From NCBI GenBank assembly GCA_013399305.1, contig VXAI01000628.1, positions 62,001-126,000 of the forward strand: 64,000 nt of DNA. The letters run 5' to 3'. The position numbers and the translations under genes were made by a program. The notes under the pieces were generated by a model. That model did not search any database. It was given only the letters and a program-made list of their open reading frames with translations, and had not been told where the DNA came from. Of this stretch, positions 1 through 11,499 are shown piece by piece (positions within the stretch are counted from its first letter, which is position 1; every line of letters starts with the position of its first letter). The DNA is from Rostratula benghalensis. Its lineage: Eukaryota; Chordata; Aves; Charadriiformes; Rostratulidae.

Positions 1-382
1 AAGAAGACAGTGGGATGGTAACAGGCAGGAATCTCTCCCAGCAGAAATGCAAGGAAGCAGGCATCAGCAGGGAAAGAGGCTGGTGTGCATCCAGGCTGGG
101 TGCAGGATGCAAGGCCATCTGTGAGGAGGGTCCTCTAGTGCACCGAATAAAGATAAAGTAGATGGCTACAGGAAGGGCTGCTGAGCAGAGGAACAAGCAT
201 GGGATGCTGAAGATCACTGCAGCCAAAACAATCCTGGGGTACAGTCTGCTACTTCTCAGGTACTGGTATTTTCTCATATTAGTTCCACATATGCTGTAGG
301 TGTTGATGGACTGACTGCCTACTTTCCCTCTCTCCAATTATGTGTTTTTTCAGGAATTAGACTGAAGCCTGTATTTACTTAC
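1..382. other. A2M-like intron at the window edge
   Basis: This is sequence 3' of the last A2M-like exon seen. No further A2M exon is recognisable. On the minus strand a frame open from about 320 to position 1 includes a very hydrophobic stretch (after MRKYQYLRSS at about 280). It could be chance or the edge of an unrelated insertion, and it runs out of the window. Confidence 0.4.
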
Positions 383-3300
383 TCTCAACTTAAAATTGGG
401 ATCAAAGAAGTTGGATGTGTTGATGAAAAAAGCAGCAGTGCCATTGTTGTCAGTGGTATAGTTGGCCAGATATTTTTCATTGAGCTCCAGCAGGACAGTC
501 CTATTGGCAACAGGCTTGCCATCCACATTTGTCACAGCAATCTAAACACAAAGAATACCCAAGGGATTCAGAAAAAAAAATAATAAATCCAACCAAATGG
601 ACAGTAAATGGTCTGCTCACCAGAGGACATTCACTTAAGCACTGAGGACAATTGCAGACAGTAGAAATCAAGAATGAAATGTATTTAAGAGGCAAACATC
701 CCAATATTTTGAAGGAGCAGGAGCTCTATGACAGGCAAAGGTAGGCAATTATCATCAAGGCAAGGAAAAAGTATATGTCACAGGAGAAACAAATTGTTTA
801 TATACACAATCTCATATAAAAGATTATTTTAATGATAAATTCTTTGGTTCTCTTCAGTGAACATTTTGTTAGGTGGGCCATTATGTAAGTTAAACACTAC
901 TGAGTGAGAGATGATGGTTTAAATTCTTACCTCATGCTCTCCTTTCTTAAACAAATAGAAACAGAGCGTCTTGTAGCTCATACCCTTTGGAGAGCACCGA
1001 TTAAAAATTGTAAAGCAATCAGATGGCTTCATGGCCATTAGGTAACCTGTGGAGCTCAGTAGCACCTCCCAGTTTCTTAGTATCTGTGCATACCCTCTGT
1101 CTCCATTGTATTTCACAATGATGTTGTACAGCACATACTCCTTTCTGCATCTGAGTTTATTCCGCATGTGCAGTTTACTAAGAAGTTGGAATGTATTTCA
1201 ACGAGTCCCTGGGGCTTTGTGATGCAGTGCAGAGTAAATTCTACCTTCAGTTTAGGCACAGCTGTTGCTGAAAAAATTTCTTGGACTCCCCTCCCTCTCC
1301 CCCTTGAGACTTCCCCTCTTACATGAACTCTCACCCACCTTTCAGGCATTCCCTAACTATGGCAGAAGAGACCCTAATATTCTAGGTATGACATAATTTT
1401 CTTATTTTCTGTAGGAGCATCTAATGTAATGTGAGGACTCTGCAGCAGTCACTGTTATGCAACATTATTATGGGAAGTTGTCAGCACAGGGTTAGGGTGC
1501 AGCCATAAATGTAGTGACACAGAGATCATCATGTTGGACCTGAGGGAGTTTTCAGCTGAATGTATTGCCTTGGCTACCCACCTCACCATAGTAAGGAATT
1601 CCCCTCTTGTAATATCTGTCCATATGCTTGAACATCACCCTGTCATTGTCTTCGTTGACTGCAATATAGTCATAGCCTTTCATCTGGATACCTGTAAGAC
1701 ACACCCAGTTTAAAGGGGAGGAAACAGAAATGAGATATGGGGAGAAAAAATGCTTCTTTTGAAAAGCTCTGTGGAGCAGTGGTGTTTTTGGGAGAGAGCT
1801 ACATGAAGGAAATGGTGATTGTTTCTTGTTTGCTGCACAGGTCAGGATCCAGGAGATTCCTCACAGAACGTACCATCTATTAGCTTTAATCAGCTACCCC
1901 AACCTCCACTTGATGTTACCTGTCCCATTTTCAGTGACGATACTTTCTACGTTGAGGCTGGTATACATTCTGGCATATCTGCGGTAGAGTTGGAATGTTT
2001 TGATGGAGATGACAGTGTTGAGGCAGCCACCCTTGCCCAGCTGAAATAGGAGCACAAAGGAGAACACCCATTTTTCTCAAGGTTTGGAAATCACTCCTGA
2101 GTTTCTGAAGAGCTTCATGCTCTCACCAAAACTTTCTATCTTCAGCTCCTACTTTCATCTCACTCCTGTCCTGCCTTATATTTCTGACTCCATGGCTCCC
2201 TTCACAGCTGATTGTTTCAGTATTATCTACCCTTGCACCTGAAAACTTCTCTTCTCATTCCTGGTAGTCCTTTCTGTGCTCACATCCCTTCTAAAACCCA
2301 TCTTGCATGATGCCCGAGCTCTATGACCAGAGCACTTTGGGTCTGATCTAGCAGAGAAATTAATCATTAGCTTAACATTAAGTGTCCTCAAAGGCACTTA
2401 AGTACAGATCTGTTGAATGTATCTGGTAAGAACAAAGCTACAATGTTTTAGGAATAATCACAAATTTATAGTTTCATAAGCTTCCCTCCTACTGACTTTT
2501 TCTGAAGGAAAACCCGAAGTTACCTTATGGTCATTGGTAAAAAAAACCTTCATAGTCTTTCAGCATTGCTTGTGAGATAGTGAGAAAAAACATGCCTCTA
2601 GGACTGACTGGTGTTCCTCAGAAAATGAATGAGACCATGAAACACTGTGCTACATGTTGGGTAGTAAAGCTGATGGGGATGTATCATACCAGTCCAGTGA
2701 CAGCTTTGCAGGTTTCTTTCTGCTTTTGCTCACATTGTGGACTGTAAAAGTGCTGCTGACACACATTGATTTGTACATTCCCTTGTACCGGTTGGCCGTA
2801 AGTGTACCTAGGAGAGGAAGAGACACAATAACCCAGTTATGGACTTAACAAGAAACCTGCAAAGACTGCAGAGCAACACAGACTCTAAACCCCTCAGGGT
2901 TGTCTAGAGCACAGACAGAAAGCAGCTGAGAATTAGGACCAGTTAGCCTGAGCAGAATTTCCTTCAACTATTTTTAATTTTGTTTAAAAAGCCTTCTTTA
3001 CCATTGTCTTGATGTAGTCAGTCTTCCAGGTCTGAAGCTAGAAAGTGGTGCTGGCCTCAGGATTGGGATATCATTCCCCACTGCTTGCCTTTTCTCATTA
3101 GTGCCATATGCAAAGCAAGAGGTATTGCAGAAAGATCCCTATTCACCCCTTTGGTTTGTGCCACCCTGCCCTTTGGCAGTGTCACAGCCAGCAATCCTAA
3201 TCACAGAATCACAGACTATCAGGGATTGGAAGAGACCTTGAGAGATCATCTAGTCCAATCCCCCTGCCAGAGCAGGAACACCTAGATCAGGCCACACAGG

Positions 3301-6300
3301 AACGCGTCCAGGCGGGTTTCGAATATTTCTAGAGAAGGAGACTGATGGACTGTCTTTCTGTACTATTTCTCTCCTTTTCTGTAATAATAAAAAACAACAG
3401 CTAGTGAATACATCTAGACTCTCCTAGTTCTAATTCTGCTATGTAGTGGGAGTACAGTTATCACTGTTCATGTCATGGAAGTCATCGCTGAAGGAATTGC
3501 TTTAACCCGTACTCTGAATCAGCATCAGGGGCCTTGCTTCCCAGTGTGGCAAACCATCCTCTATCCCGTGTTTCTTGTACACAAATGTGTTGTTCTCAGC
3601 TCTGATACTTACGAAGCACAAACGTTCACCCTGACTTCTTCATCAAAGAAAGAGATCCTCTTTGGCACACTGGTTGTCACTTCAAATTTTGGGAGCACTA
3701 GGAATGCAATGTGAATATGACTGATGATCAGTTGCATGCCACAAGCAGGTGTGTGTGTGTGTGTAAGACAGTAAAAAAACAGTTGGCAAAGGCATTTTCA
3801 ACAAGGGAGAGGAAATGGTTCAAAGAAAAATCAACCTAAATGGCTGGCTATAGGATATATAGGAAAAATAACCTTCAGTGGTAAGATTAATAACTTTTTT
3901 AAAAATGCAATAATAATAATAACAACAACCACAGTAAGAACTGTGATAAATCACTTTAATTGGCTGTACACTTTCTTCAAGAGAAAGGTGGACATAATGC
4001 TGATGTCTCAAACTAGTTAAGCCCTGAAGAACAGAAGCTATTATGCAACCTAGCCCCATTGGAGGAGAAAAGCAGTGATTAAGTGAAATAGTAAAATCAA
4101 ACATTTCACTATCACCCCCTCTTTTCAGCTTTTTATTTTTTAGTCCAGGTCACCAGCAATAATGACAACATAGCTGGAAAAAATGCCTTTTTCTCATGCA
4201 CATGTACACAGGAGACTGAAAGGTATGAAAGACATCTGGAGAGTAAGCAGGAAAGTTCCTTTATTGCCCTTACAAAGAAACCAGAAAACTGGGAGTTGTC
4301 CAAGCCTTCTCTGGGGACTACTAAGGAAAAAAAAAAAAAAAAAAAAAGACGAGAAATCTTGTAAAATGTAAAACTCACATGATGGGGATACTCCAGAGAG
4401 TAAAGGGATCACTATGGGGGCTTTTGTGTCTCCACTACTCATTTTTTTCCAAGCTATGCTTCCACTGGTTATTGAGCCTTCCCCAGTAACAATCTGATAC
4501 CTGTTATTCAATCTGTCTGATAGATAATATCTTCAGATTTATGTTGTATATTTCAGCTCTTATACATTGATGATCTCCACAAAACATTCATTTTGTAAGC
4601 ATTCATTTTGCCTCTGAACAGAAGGAGAATGTAAGGCTTGAGTGACAGGATGTGGAGCCCCAAATCACACAATGATTTTGCACCAAGCCCAGAAAAGAAT
4701 TAGACTCCTAATTTAATTCATGAAAAATATTGCCTTTTTCAGCACTTGTTTTTTCCCTTCTTGCCTTCATTTTCTCCACCTAGCTCTCTCCATGTCTTTC
4801 ATTCTCAAGCATGAAGTGGAGAATTCAAAGCACTTAAACTCTGCACTCGCACCTCCTTTCTGATTTAGGCAAACCCAGCCTCATTGCTCATGCAAGGCCA
4901 TTCACATCCTTTACTTACCATATTCCTCCACTCTGAAGAACTGGTGCTCTTTTTCACCTGTCTTCTTCTCCACAGTGATGTGGTAGGACCCCAGAATAGG
5001 CTCTGGGATTAGTGGAAAAGAAAGCTGGACAATTCCATGCGTAGATGCTACCTCCAGCCACTGAAAGATTTTATTTTGCTCTGGATCCTGGAGAGGGGGA
5101 GAAAAAGATGTACAAAAACATTTATTACTTTTTCTCTTGTCTTCTTGCCTGCTTTTAAGTTTTATATCTTGGCATATTGACTAAGTGCATCACAGCATGA
5201 ATGTGAGTTTGAGCTGATGGCAGGTACTCTGACTTCCGATTAATTTTTCAGATGCATTTGTGCATGAAACAAGTTTATGTTTAACTGGAAATTAGCTACA
5301 CTGCCAGATAAGCCCAAATCATCCAGGAATAGTACATGATTGGGACTCTGCTTACCATTTGGTTATGCTTTTCTAGCATAATTCTTTCTGACTCAACTCC
5401 TCCTTCTGTAGAATGAAAATATTATGTGGGCCTCCCTTAGAAGTATTTTGAGACCTAGTGACGTGAAATGTGGTAGAAGACTGATTCATTGCTAGCCTGT
5501 TCCCCAGCAGACCATGACATGCCACAAAGGTACTATTCTTATGCCTGTATGAGAATGAGGCTATTTCACCAACCCATTTGCTGTAGTCCTTACCAAAGAC
5601 CATACTGAACATTCTTGTTTGAAGCCTAGCGAAAGAAACATCAACAACCCCATGACGTCTCTGACTAACATCACCAGTTCTCCTGATTTCTTCTCCTCTA
5701 GTGTTTCACAATGACTACCATTGATTAACCTCAAGTCCGTTGGATTTAGACAGTGTGTCTAGGGTGAGTCTCCCTCAGCTATTGAGACATTGGATAATGA
5801 TGAAGTATACAGAGCCTTTCCAAAGTAACTTGTGCTTTAATGATGTGTTGCACCTCTTACCTCAATGATGATTTGGGGATACTGGAAGAGGAAAAAAAGA
5901 GAAAAAAAATTTTAAAAAAATAATGATCAAAACATCAGGGCATCAACTGCAAAGCTTGAAAACAATAGAACATAAATCAGGCTGAGAACATCTTTCTCTG
6001 GATACAGAAGACTGCGTCAAGGAATTTGAAATTCATGTCTGTCATTAAAAAGATAATTTTAAGGAGATAACTGTTGGTGAATTTATCGTTTCTACAAACA
6101 CACCACACCACACACCCCCCAGTCTCTTCCTATGTATCTGGGACAAGTGAAATGAAGTGCCTACAAAAGCTGAACACTGTGAGAGATTTCCAGGAGTGCT
6201 TTCAGACCCTTTGCCCTCTATAAATGAAAGGAAGTGTGAATTTAAGGAGTTACAGCAGTTCTTGAAAAATACCAGAAGGCCTGTCTCAGGCCCTTTTTAT

Positions 6301-8288
6301 TCTATTTCTAAGTGAAAGAGTCTCAGCAAATAGGTACCCTAAGAGGGTCCTTGGAAAATCATACTTACTGTCTCCTGAACAGGTCTGAACTGGCTGTCCA
6401 AAGTGACCACACGAAACATAACTGAAAAATACATAAAACAAAAAAACCCAATAATTCACTTTAGCACTGGTAAGTCACTTTCAAGATACAACTGATAAAA
6501 ACTCTGCCCAGGCTTTTAGGGAGAACTAAAGAGTTTCCAGAGAACTAGAAAGGATTTAATTATCTTATCCAGTGAAATAGAAAACCAAAATAAACTTGTC
6601 AACTGAAATATCTTCAATTCTGACCCACTGGGCCTAAAGTAGCTTCTAAAGTAAATGCAAACATTCTGTATTGCCTTCATTTCTTCTTGAAGGAGTCACT
6701 TCTTTGGAGCATTTCCTCAAAAACTGTTTGTACAAACAAATTCAATTAAAAAATCAAGGACAAGGAAGAAAATCTTTATTCTAAGTGTAAACGCTGTCAG
6801 CACTAAAGTATAATTATACTAAAGAGATAATTAACTACACCACAGTTACTACTGTAATTTAAATATCGTGATGGAATCAGCACTGTTAATTAGAATACCA
6901 TTTAAGTACAAAGATCTATTGACAGGAATAGACGTGCTTACTTTATTTTTATATGAATTTTATTCATTCCAAGTGTAACCTTTTAACCTCTTATTTTCTG
7001 TATTTTAAGGACACTTCTTGTGATTGGCTTCAGTAAATTTGGCAGAACTCAAGATCCTGTAAATGCTATCAACTCAGTAGAAACCCATGAACTCCACTCA
7101 TTTATTGCAATTTTGTAAATTGGTTCTATTTTTGTCTGACTTTTGATGAGCCCAAACTCAGCTAAAAATTGCACACTATCTGAAGGATTGATCATGGTTG
7201 TCGCAGTTGACGGTCTTTTCCTTCACAAGAGGAAGTCCTTGCATTCAGTTTCCCAGTTAACTAGCTGACTCAAACTCCTCGGTACCTTTTTGCCCTGGTT
7301 TGTAGATGGGTTTGTCCGTCTGTATAAAGACAGTATTATCCACATTCTGAATCGCCACTGATCTTTTCTCAGCTAAGTTGATAGTAGTTCCTTTGGCAGA
7401 GAAGGAAATGAATGCCAGGGGATCAGAAGTAGCAAAAGGAACCTGGAGAGAAAAAAAATTCCCAGAGGAAAAATGGTCAATGAGGTATGTTGAGGTGCCT
7501 TGATGTCCAGGGTTCTTGAGTCATAAATAGCTTGTGCAAAGTCATGAGAAGCCCCATCATTGCAGTGAGATAGTCTCTGGGAATATCTATTGTGGAAGTC
7601 CTGTAATCTGTCACCCGGTACCAAGCTTTGTACCCTGTCCTATGCACTTCCTTATCTCATGTAGCTACTGGACTATATTCAGGTTACCCCAGACATATTG
7701 CTCAATTCTGAGGTATATTCTCCTGCTGCATTCTGAAATATCTTGGGGCTTGTTGTCATATCTGCCCTGACTTTGCAGAGTCACAGGAAAGGGAACAGGC
7801 ATGTCCCAACTGGATTATCCAGCTTGACAATTACGGCAATCCCATAGGATGCATGCACCTGTGAGGGCAATCAAAAGATATTTTCTATTCGCTCCTTGAA
7901 TAGAGATAGAAAGTCTTCAGATCCTACAACCCATATCCCATTCATTTTCCTGTCTTTAGTGTTAACCTTTCCAGCAGCTCATCCTTTCTCATCTTGTTCC
8001 CAGCCTGCACTCTTCATCTTCTTGCCCTCACTGACAAGGTGATTTGCACTCAGAAGTATTTCCATTTCGTACGCCCTTTTCAGTAGTCTCATAAAAGACA
8101 ATACCTTGAACTCGCAGCACTTGAAGTAATCATTTTTTGTCACGGATTCCTCAAAGAGTGTCTGACGGATACTGCCATATTCCAGGATGATGCTCAGGTA
8201 CAGAGGCTCACTGAGGCTGTGGAACTGCACACAAGCAGTCTGTGGAGAGTCACTCCGCACTACTGTCGGGACCAGCAGCACATACAGA
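383..8288 (-). CDS. Alpha-2-macroglobulin family protease inhibitor (A2M/ovostatin-like), N-terminal part, 10 exons
   Basis: This is a secreted, thioester-type broad protease inhibitor of the A2M family. Coding exons in transcription order are 8105-8288, 7286-7442, 6369-6421, 5861-5881, 4919-5087, 3613-3697, 2690-2807, 1920-2040, 1582-1691 and 383-541. Every one has an AG acceptor and a GT donor, and all phases join. The joined frame reads through macroglobulin domains 1 to about 4. Landmarks are FIQTDKPIYKPGQK (exon 7286-7442), a 21-bp micro-exon as in mammalian A2M, VEEY/VLPKFEV across the 4919/3697 junction, YTYGQPVQG (exon 2690-2807), YYKRGIPYYGE (exon 1582-1691) and NVDGKPV (exon 383-541). 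About 390 residues are present. The bait region, thioester and receptor-binding domain would lie left of the window. The signal-peptide exon was not identified: an ATG at 8326 is in frame with a hydrophobic start, but a good acceptor at 8289 argues for a separate upstream exon. A2M, A2ML1 and ovostatin cannot be told apart from this part. Confidence 0.93.
3200..3350 (-). repeat. CR1 LINE 3' end fragment
   Basis: The plus strand reads as the reverse complement of a CR1 3' end: cacagaatcacagacta, then ggattggaagagacctt, then tctagtccaatccccctgcc. The same subfamily sequence occurs at 17543. It lies in the A2M-like intron between exons 2690-2807 and 3613-3697. Confidence 0.85.
5861..5881 (-). 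CDS. A2M-like gene, 21-bp micro-exon
   Basis: The seven-codon exon YPQIIIE is flanked by CTCTTCCAG (acceptor, 5882 upward) and GTAAGAGG (donor, 5860 downward). It joins in frame to its neighbours on both sides. A 21-bp exon at this place is a conserved oddity of A2M-family genes, and no gene finder would call it alone. It supports the family assignment. Confidence 0.85.
8105..8288 (-). CDS. A2M-like gene, first recognised coding exon
   Basis: The exon encodes the start of macroglobulin domain 1 (LYVLLVPTVVRSD, then an ILEYGSIRQTLF strand and an FKCCEFK end). The acceptor is TTGTTACAG at 8289-8297 after a T-rich tract, and the donor is GT at 8104-8103. The reading frame stays open through the acceptor to an ATG at 8326 that would give the short hydrophobic leader MSELPDLVLLCYS, so a fused first exon cannot be excluded. 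In mammalian A2M an intron sits at exactly this point, which favours a separate leader exon further right that I could not find. Confidence 0.8.
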
Positions 8289-8329
8289 CTGTAACAAAGC
8301 AAGACCAGATCAGGCAGTTCGCTCATGAA

Positions 8330-10835
8330 GGAAAGTCAGAGCAAAGAGGAGAGGAAAAGACCACAGAAATGCTGTACATGTGAAGGAACATGCAGTCTAA
8401 AGCTTGCTCAGACCAGTGGCAGGATTTCCATTTCTTTCAATGAATTTTAAATAATATACTACGAATGTGCAGGTGAAAATTTATTGTCCCTCACAGTTCT
8501 TTCTGAGCTGAAAGACTGGCATCATTCTACACAGTCTCTTGCCCAGCATGATACTGCATCTTCCTGTTCCAGGTATTTACAAAGCTTAAATTACTAAACT
8601 GTTTAAACACCTGACAAGCATAGATGCATTTATCCTCCCATGACCTATATGTATACTTAAACCTCTGGAACCTCCCACAAGGAAGAGTAATATTTAGCTT
8701 GTTTTTGACATCAATGACAAAAATTCTGGCTAATGTTTACAGTAAATTTTTAATTTCTTTTTTTCCACTATATAGCTCTCCCTCCAGATAAGAACTGACA
8801 TATCATGAATCAATCATCATAAAACGCAAAAATTATCCAGATTTTCCTTCTTGCAGAATATTCCAGGGAACTCTCAATCAAACCTGTTTCCATGTGTCTC
8901 CCTGCATTGCTTCCTTTGCTTCTTTCTTCCATTGGGCTTTTTTCAGTTATACTACTCTCTAAAAAGAGGACAGGCCTTCCTTCACCAGGTAATTCCTCGG
9001 AAAAACATTCCTTCTGATTTGCTATATTTGGCTAAGGTACTGTTGCTGTCTGAGCTGTCTTTTCAAACAATGCATGACAGAATTCATGAGTTCCTTCTGC
9101 AGTACAACATTAATTGCACAATATTTTTTTGGGAATCCAATCCAATCCTTTGTTTTTTTTTTTTGTTTTTTTTTTTGTCTCCCACAGCTTTGCTTGCTTT
9201 ACTGTCTTCTTTCTTTTTTTTTTTTGTCATTTTCACTTGCCCAGTTCAGACTGCACTGACTTTCTGAAAAAATTTGTGACTTTTCATTGACTTTCACTGT
9301 TTTCTTCTAGAACATCTAAGAAGATGTTCTAGATCTAGCTCTAATGTTGGTGTATTTTTGAAAATTGTGGCTGAAATCTTCTGTTTTAATAAAGCCATGG
9401 ACGTTGACAGTGCTGTATTAGTTGTAACAGCACACCAAGTGCAATACGAACATGAATACAAATACTAATACTAGGATTGCCATTCAGCATAGTCATTAAT
9501 ACTATATCAGGACCGCACCACCTCTTCATACAACATGATCTCTCTATAGTACTGATGCATATCAATCCTGATAATTAGTATACTTGTTAGTCAAGTCCTG
9601 AATCTCCTTTCCACTTTACCCATGCACTTCAGAATTCATCTAATCCACTTCTGGGTTTCTATCATTCGAATCAGATTTCATAGCAGTTTTATGACAGAGA
9701 TCATAATTTCAAATCGTCATTCAATGTCATCTACTTCCATTTCAGATACATTTCAGAAACTAGCTCTCAAATATTCAGTTTATTGTATAGCAATGTCCCA
9801 GAAGAAATTAACTGGTGGAAAATATAATAAAATATTTTATCATAAAACCATAAAATGTGTGATCTCTTACGTTTCAGAAGACACTGTGGCAATCCAGTTC
9901 AAGGTCAGAATACTTAGAAGAATCCTTGACAGCATATTTGTCCATGAAGGAGAAAGAAGAGATACAGAGGTGGACAGCTTGTCTTCTGGCTTTTAAACTG
10001 GCCTGAGATGATGCTCCTCCTCCACAGCTTCAATCATATTCTAAAAAAAATTGCATAAGTTCTACATAAAATTTGCATAAGTTCATCTTCCTCTCTCCTG
10101 TTCTCACACTCCTTGAACTCTTAAACAATAGCTCAGGAAAGCTCTCATATTTCACATAGCTTTGTGAGGTATTGCAAGCCAAACCGGTTCCTGTCCATTC
10201 GAATGCTTTATTGAAGCTTACCTCTCTGATTATTGTGTCATTGGCTGAAGGTTCCTTAGTGTTTCAACCTGCTAGTATTTGCCACTGCTTAAGTATTTCC
10301 TTGTTCTGTGAAGATGTTGCATAGATACATCTCACAAAACAGAAGTAATAATAACAAAGTGCTATTGTATACCTGCACAGGGGCCTGGGCAGTAATAATA
10401 CAGGGTCAGACTGTATCTTCATTCAGTGTAGCACAGAATGAAATTCCTAATTGTATTCTGGATTTCCTACTACACAGAGTACCATTCAGCAAGGGATGGT
10501 GTTGGCTTTACCATTTTTTCCAGCGGTCAAGACACGCATGTCCATAGGGAAAGGAATCGTACTGTGTTACCTTGTTCATCTGTCAGTTTGCTTTTTCTCC
10601 GAACCTCTGCTCACCTTGTCAAATAACTCATAAGCTTGTGGTGAATTTTAATTAAGTCTGACTGAGAAACTTCAGAATAATCAACATATAGAATAATAAA
10701 ATAATTTAGGTAGATAGAAATGGACCTCTGACAATAGGTGGCCCAATCTTCCTTTTAAGCAAGGTGAGCTTCAAAGCTTGTCCTGTCATGTTTTGATTAT
10801 CTCATCTTTGGCCACCTCATCTTTGGACGTCTCCT
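8330..10835. other. AT-rich non-coding stretch
   Basis: This lies upstream of the A2M-like gene, so it should hold its leader exon and promoter, but neither could be pinned. It includes T-rich tracts around 9150-9225. The longer open frames here (for example at 9622-9996) have no domain, codon or splice signal that I recognise. Confidence 0.6.
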
Positions 10836-10839
10836 CCCA

Positions 10840-11265
10840 TGCTTAACCAGCCATATGGTGAATATTTTTTTCCTTAAATCAGAATTTCCCATATCATAAC
10901 CTGTGTCCATTGCTTCTTGTCTTTTCACTGTGAACCCCTGAGAAAAATCTGTCACAGAGAGACACTCTTCTCTATAATCCCCCTTTATGTAGTGCAAGAT
11001 TGCAATTATGCCCCCTCTTAACCTTTGCTGCTCAAGGCTGAATAAATGAGATTGTTTCAGTTTCTTTCTGTATGTTTGTTTCAGCCACTGACTATCTCAG
11101 TGACCTTCCATTGGACTCCATCCAGTCTATCAGAACTTGTCTTGTACTGGGGACCTAAATCTGGACACAGAACTTCATCTGAGTCCTCACAACTGCTGAA
11201 TATCGGGGAAGAATTGATTGCCTTGATGTGTTAGCTACATTCCTGGTAGTATAGCCTGAATACAT
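10840..11265 (-). repeat. Old CR1 LINE fragment
   Basis: The plus strand shows the reversed CR1 3' region in decayed form: the phrases tctataatcccccttta, ctcaaggctgaataaatg and actggggacctaaatctgg follow each other in the usual order. The divergence is high, so the insertion is old. Confidence 0.65.
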
Positions 11266-11445
11266 GAAACTAAATTATCTGTAGTAGTGGGGGACTGTAT
11301 TCACACGGTCACATAGGAAATGGAAAAAAAAAAAACAAACACCAAAGTAAATAAGGTAGACAATCAGCATGTGTGTAACTACAACCTATGGGAAGTAACA
11401 AGCAATTTCTCTTCCTCAGACAAACAGGTGATGAATGGGAGAGAA

Positions 11446-11491
11446 AAGCTGAGTATACTCTAAGAGAGAAAGCTGAGTATACTCTAAGAGC
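11446..11491. repeat. Short tandem duplication
   Basis: The unit aaagctgagtatactctaag occurs twice in immediate succession, with a few bases between copies. It is a local duplication with no coding context. Confidence 0.7.
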
Positions 11492-11499
11492 AATTAGGA

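Noticed and set aside
919..1167. 82-codon minus-strand frame between A2M-like exons
   Set aside because: The flanking exons (1582-1691 and 383-541) join in phase without it, it does not resemble the family, and no splice sites bound it.
1819..2049. Plus-strand frame overlapping an A2M-like exon
   Set aside because: It is the antisense shadow of exon 1920-2040, which has correct splice sites and family sequence.
9622..9996. 124-codon plus-strand frame
   Set aside because: AT-driven composition (Ile, Phe, Lys, Ser), no recognisable motif.
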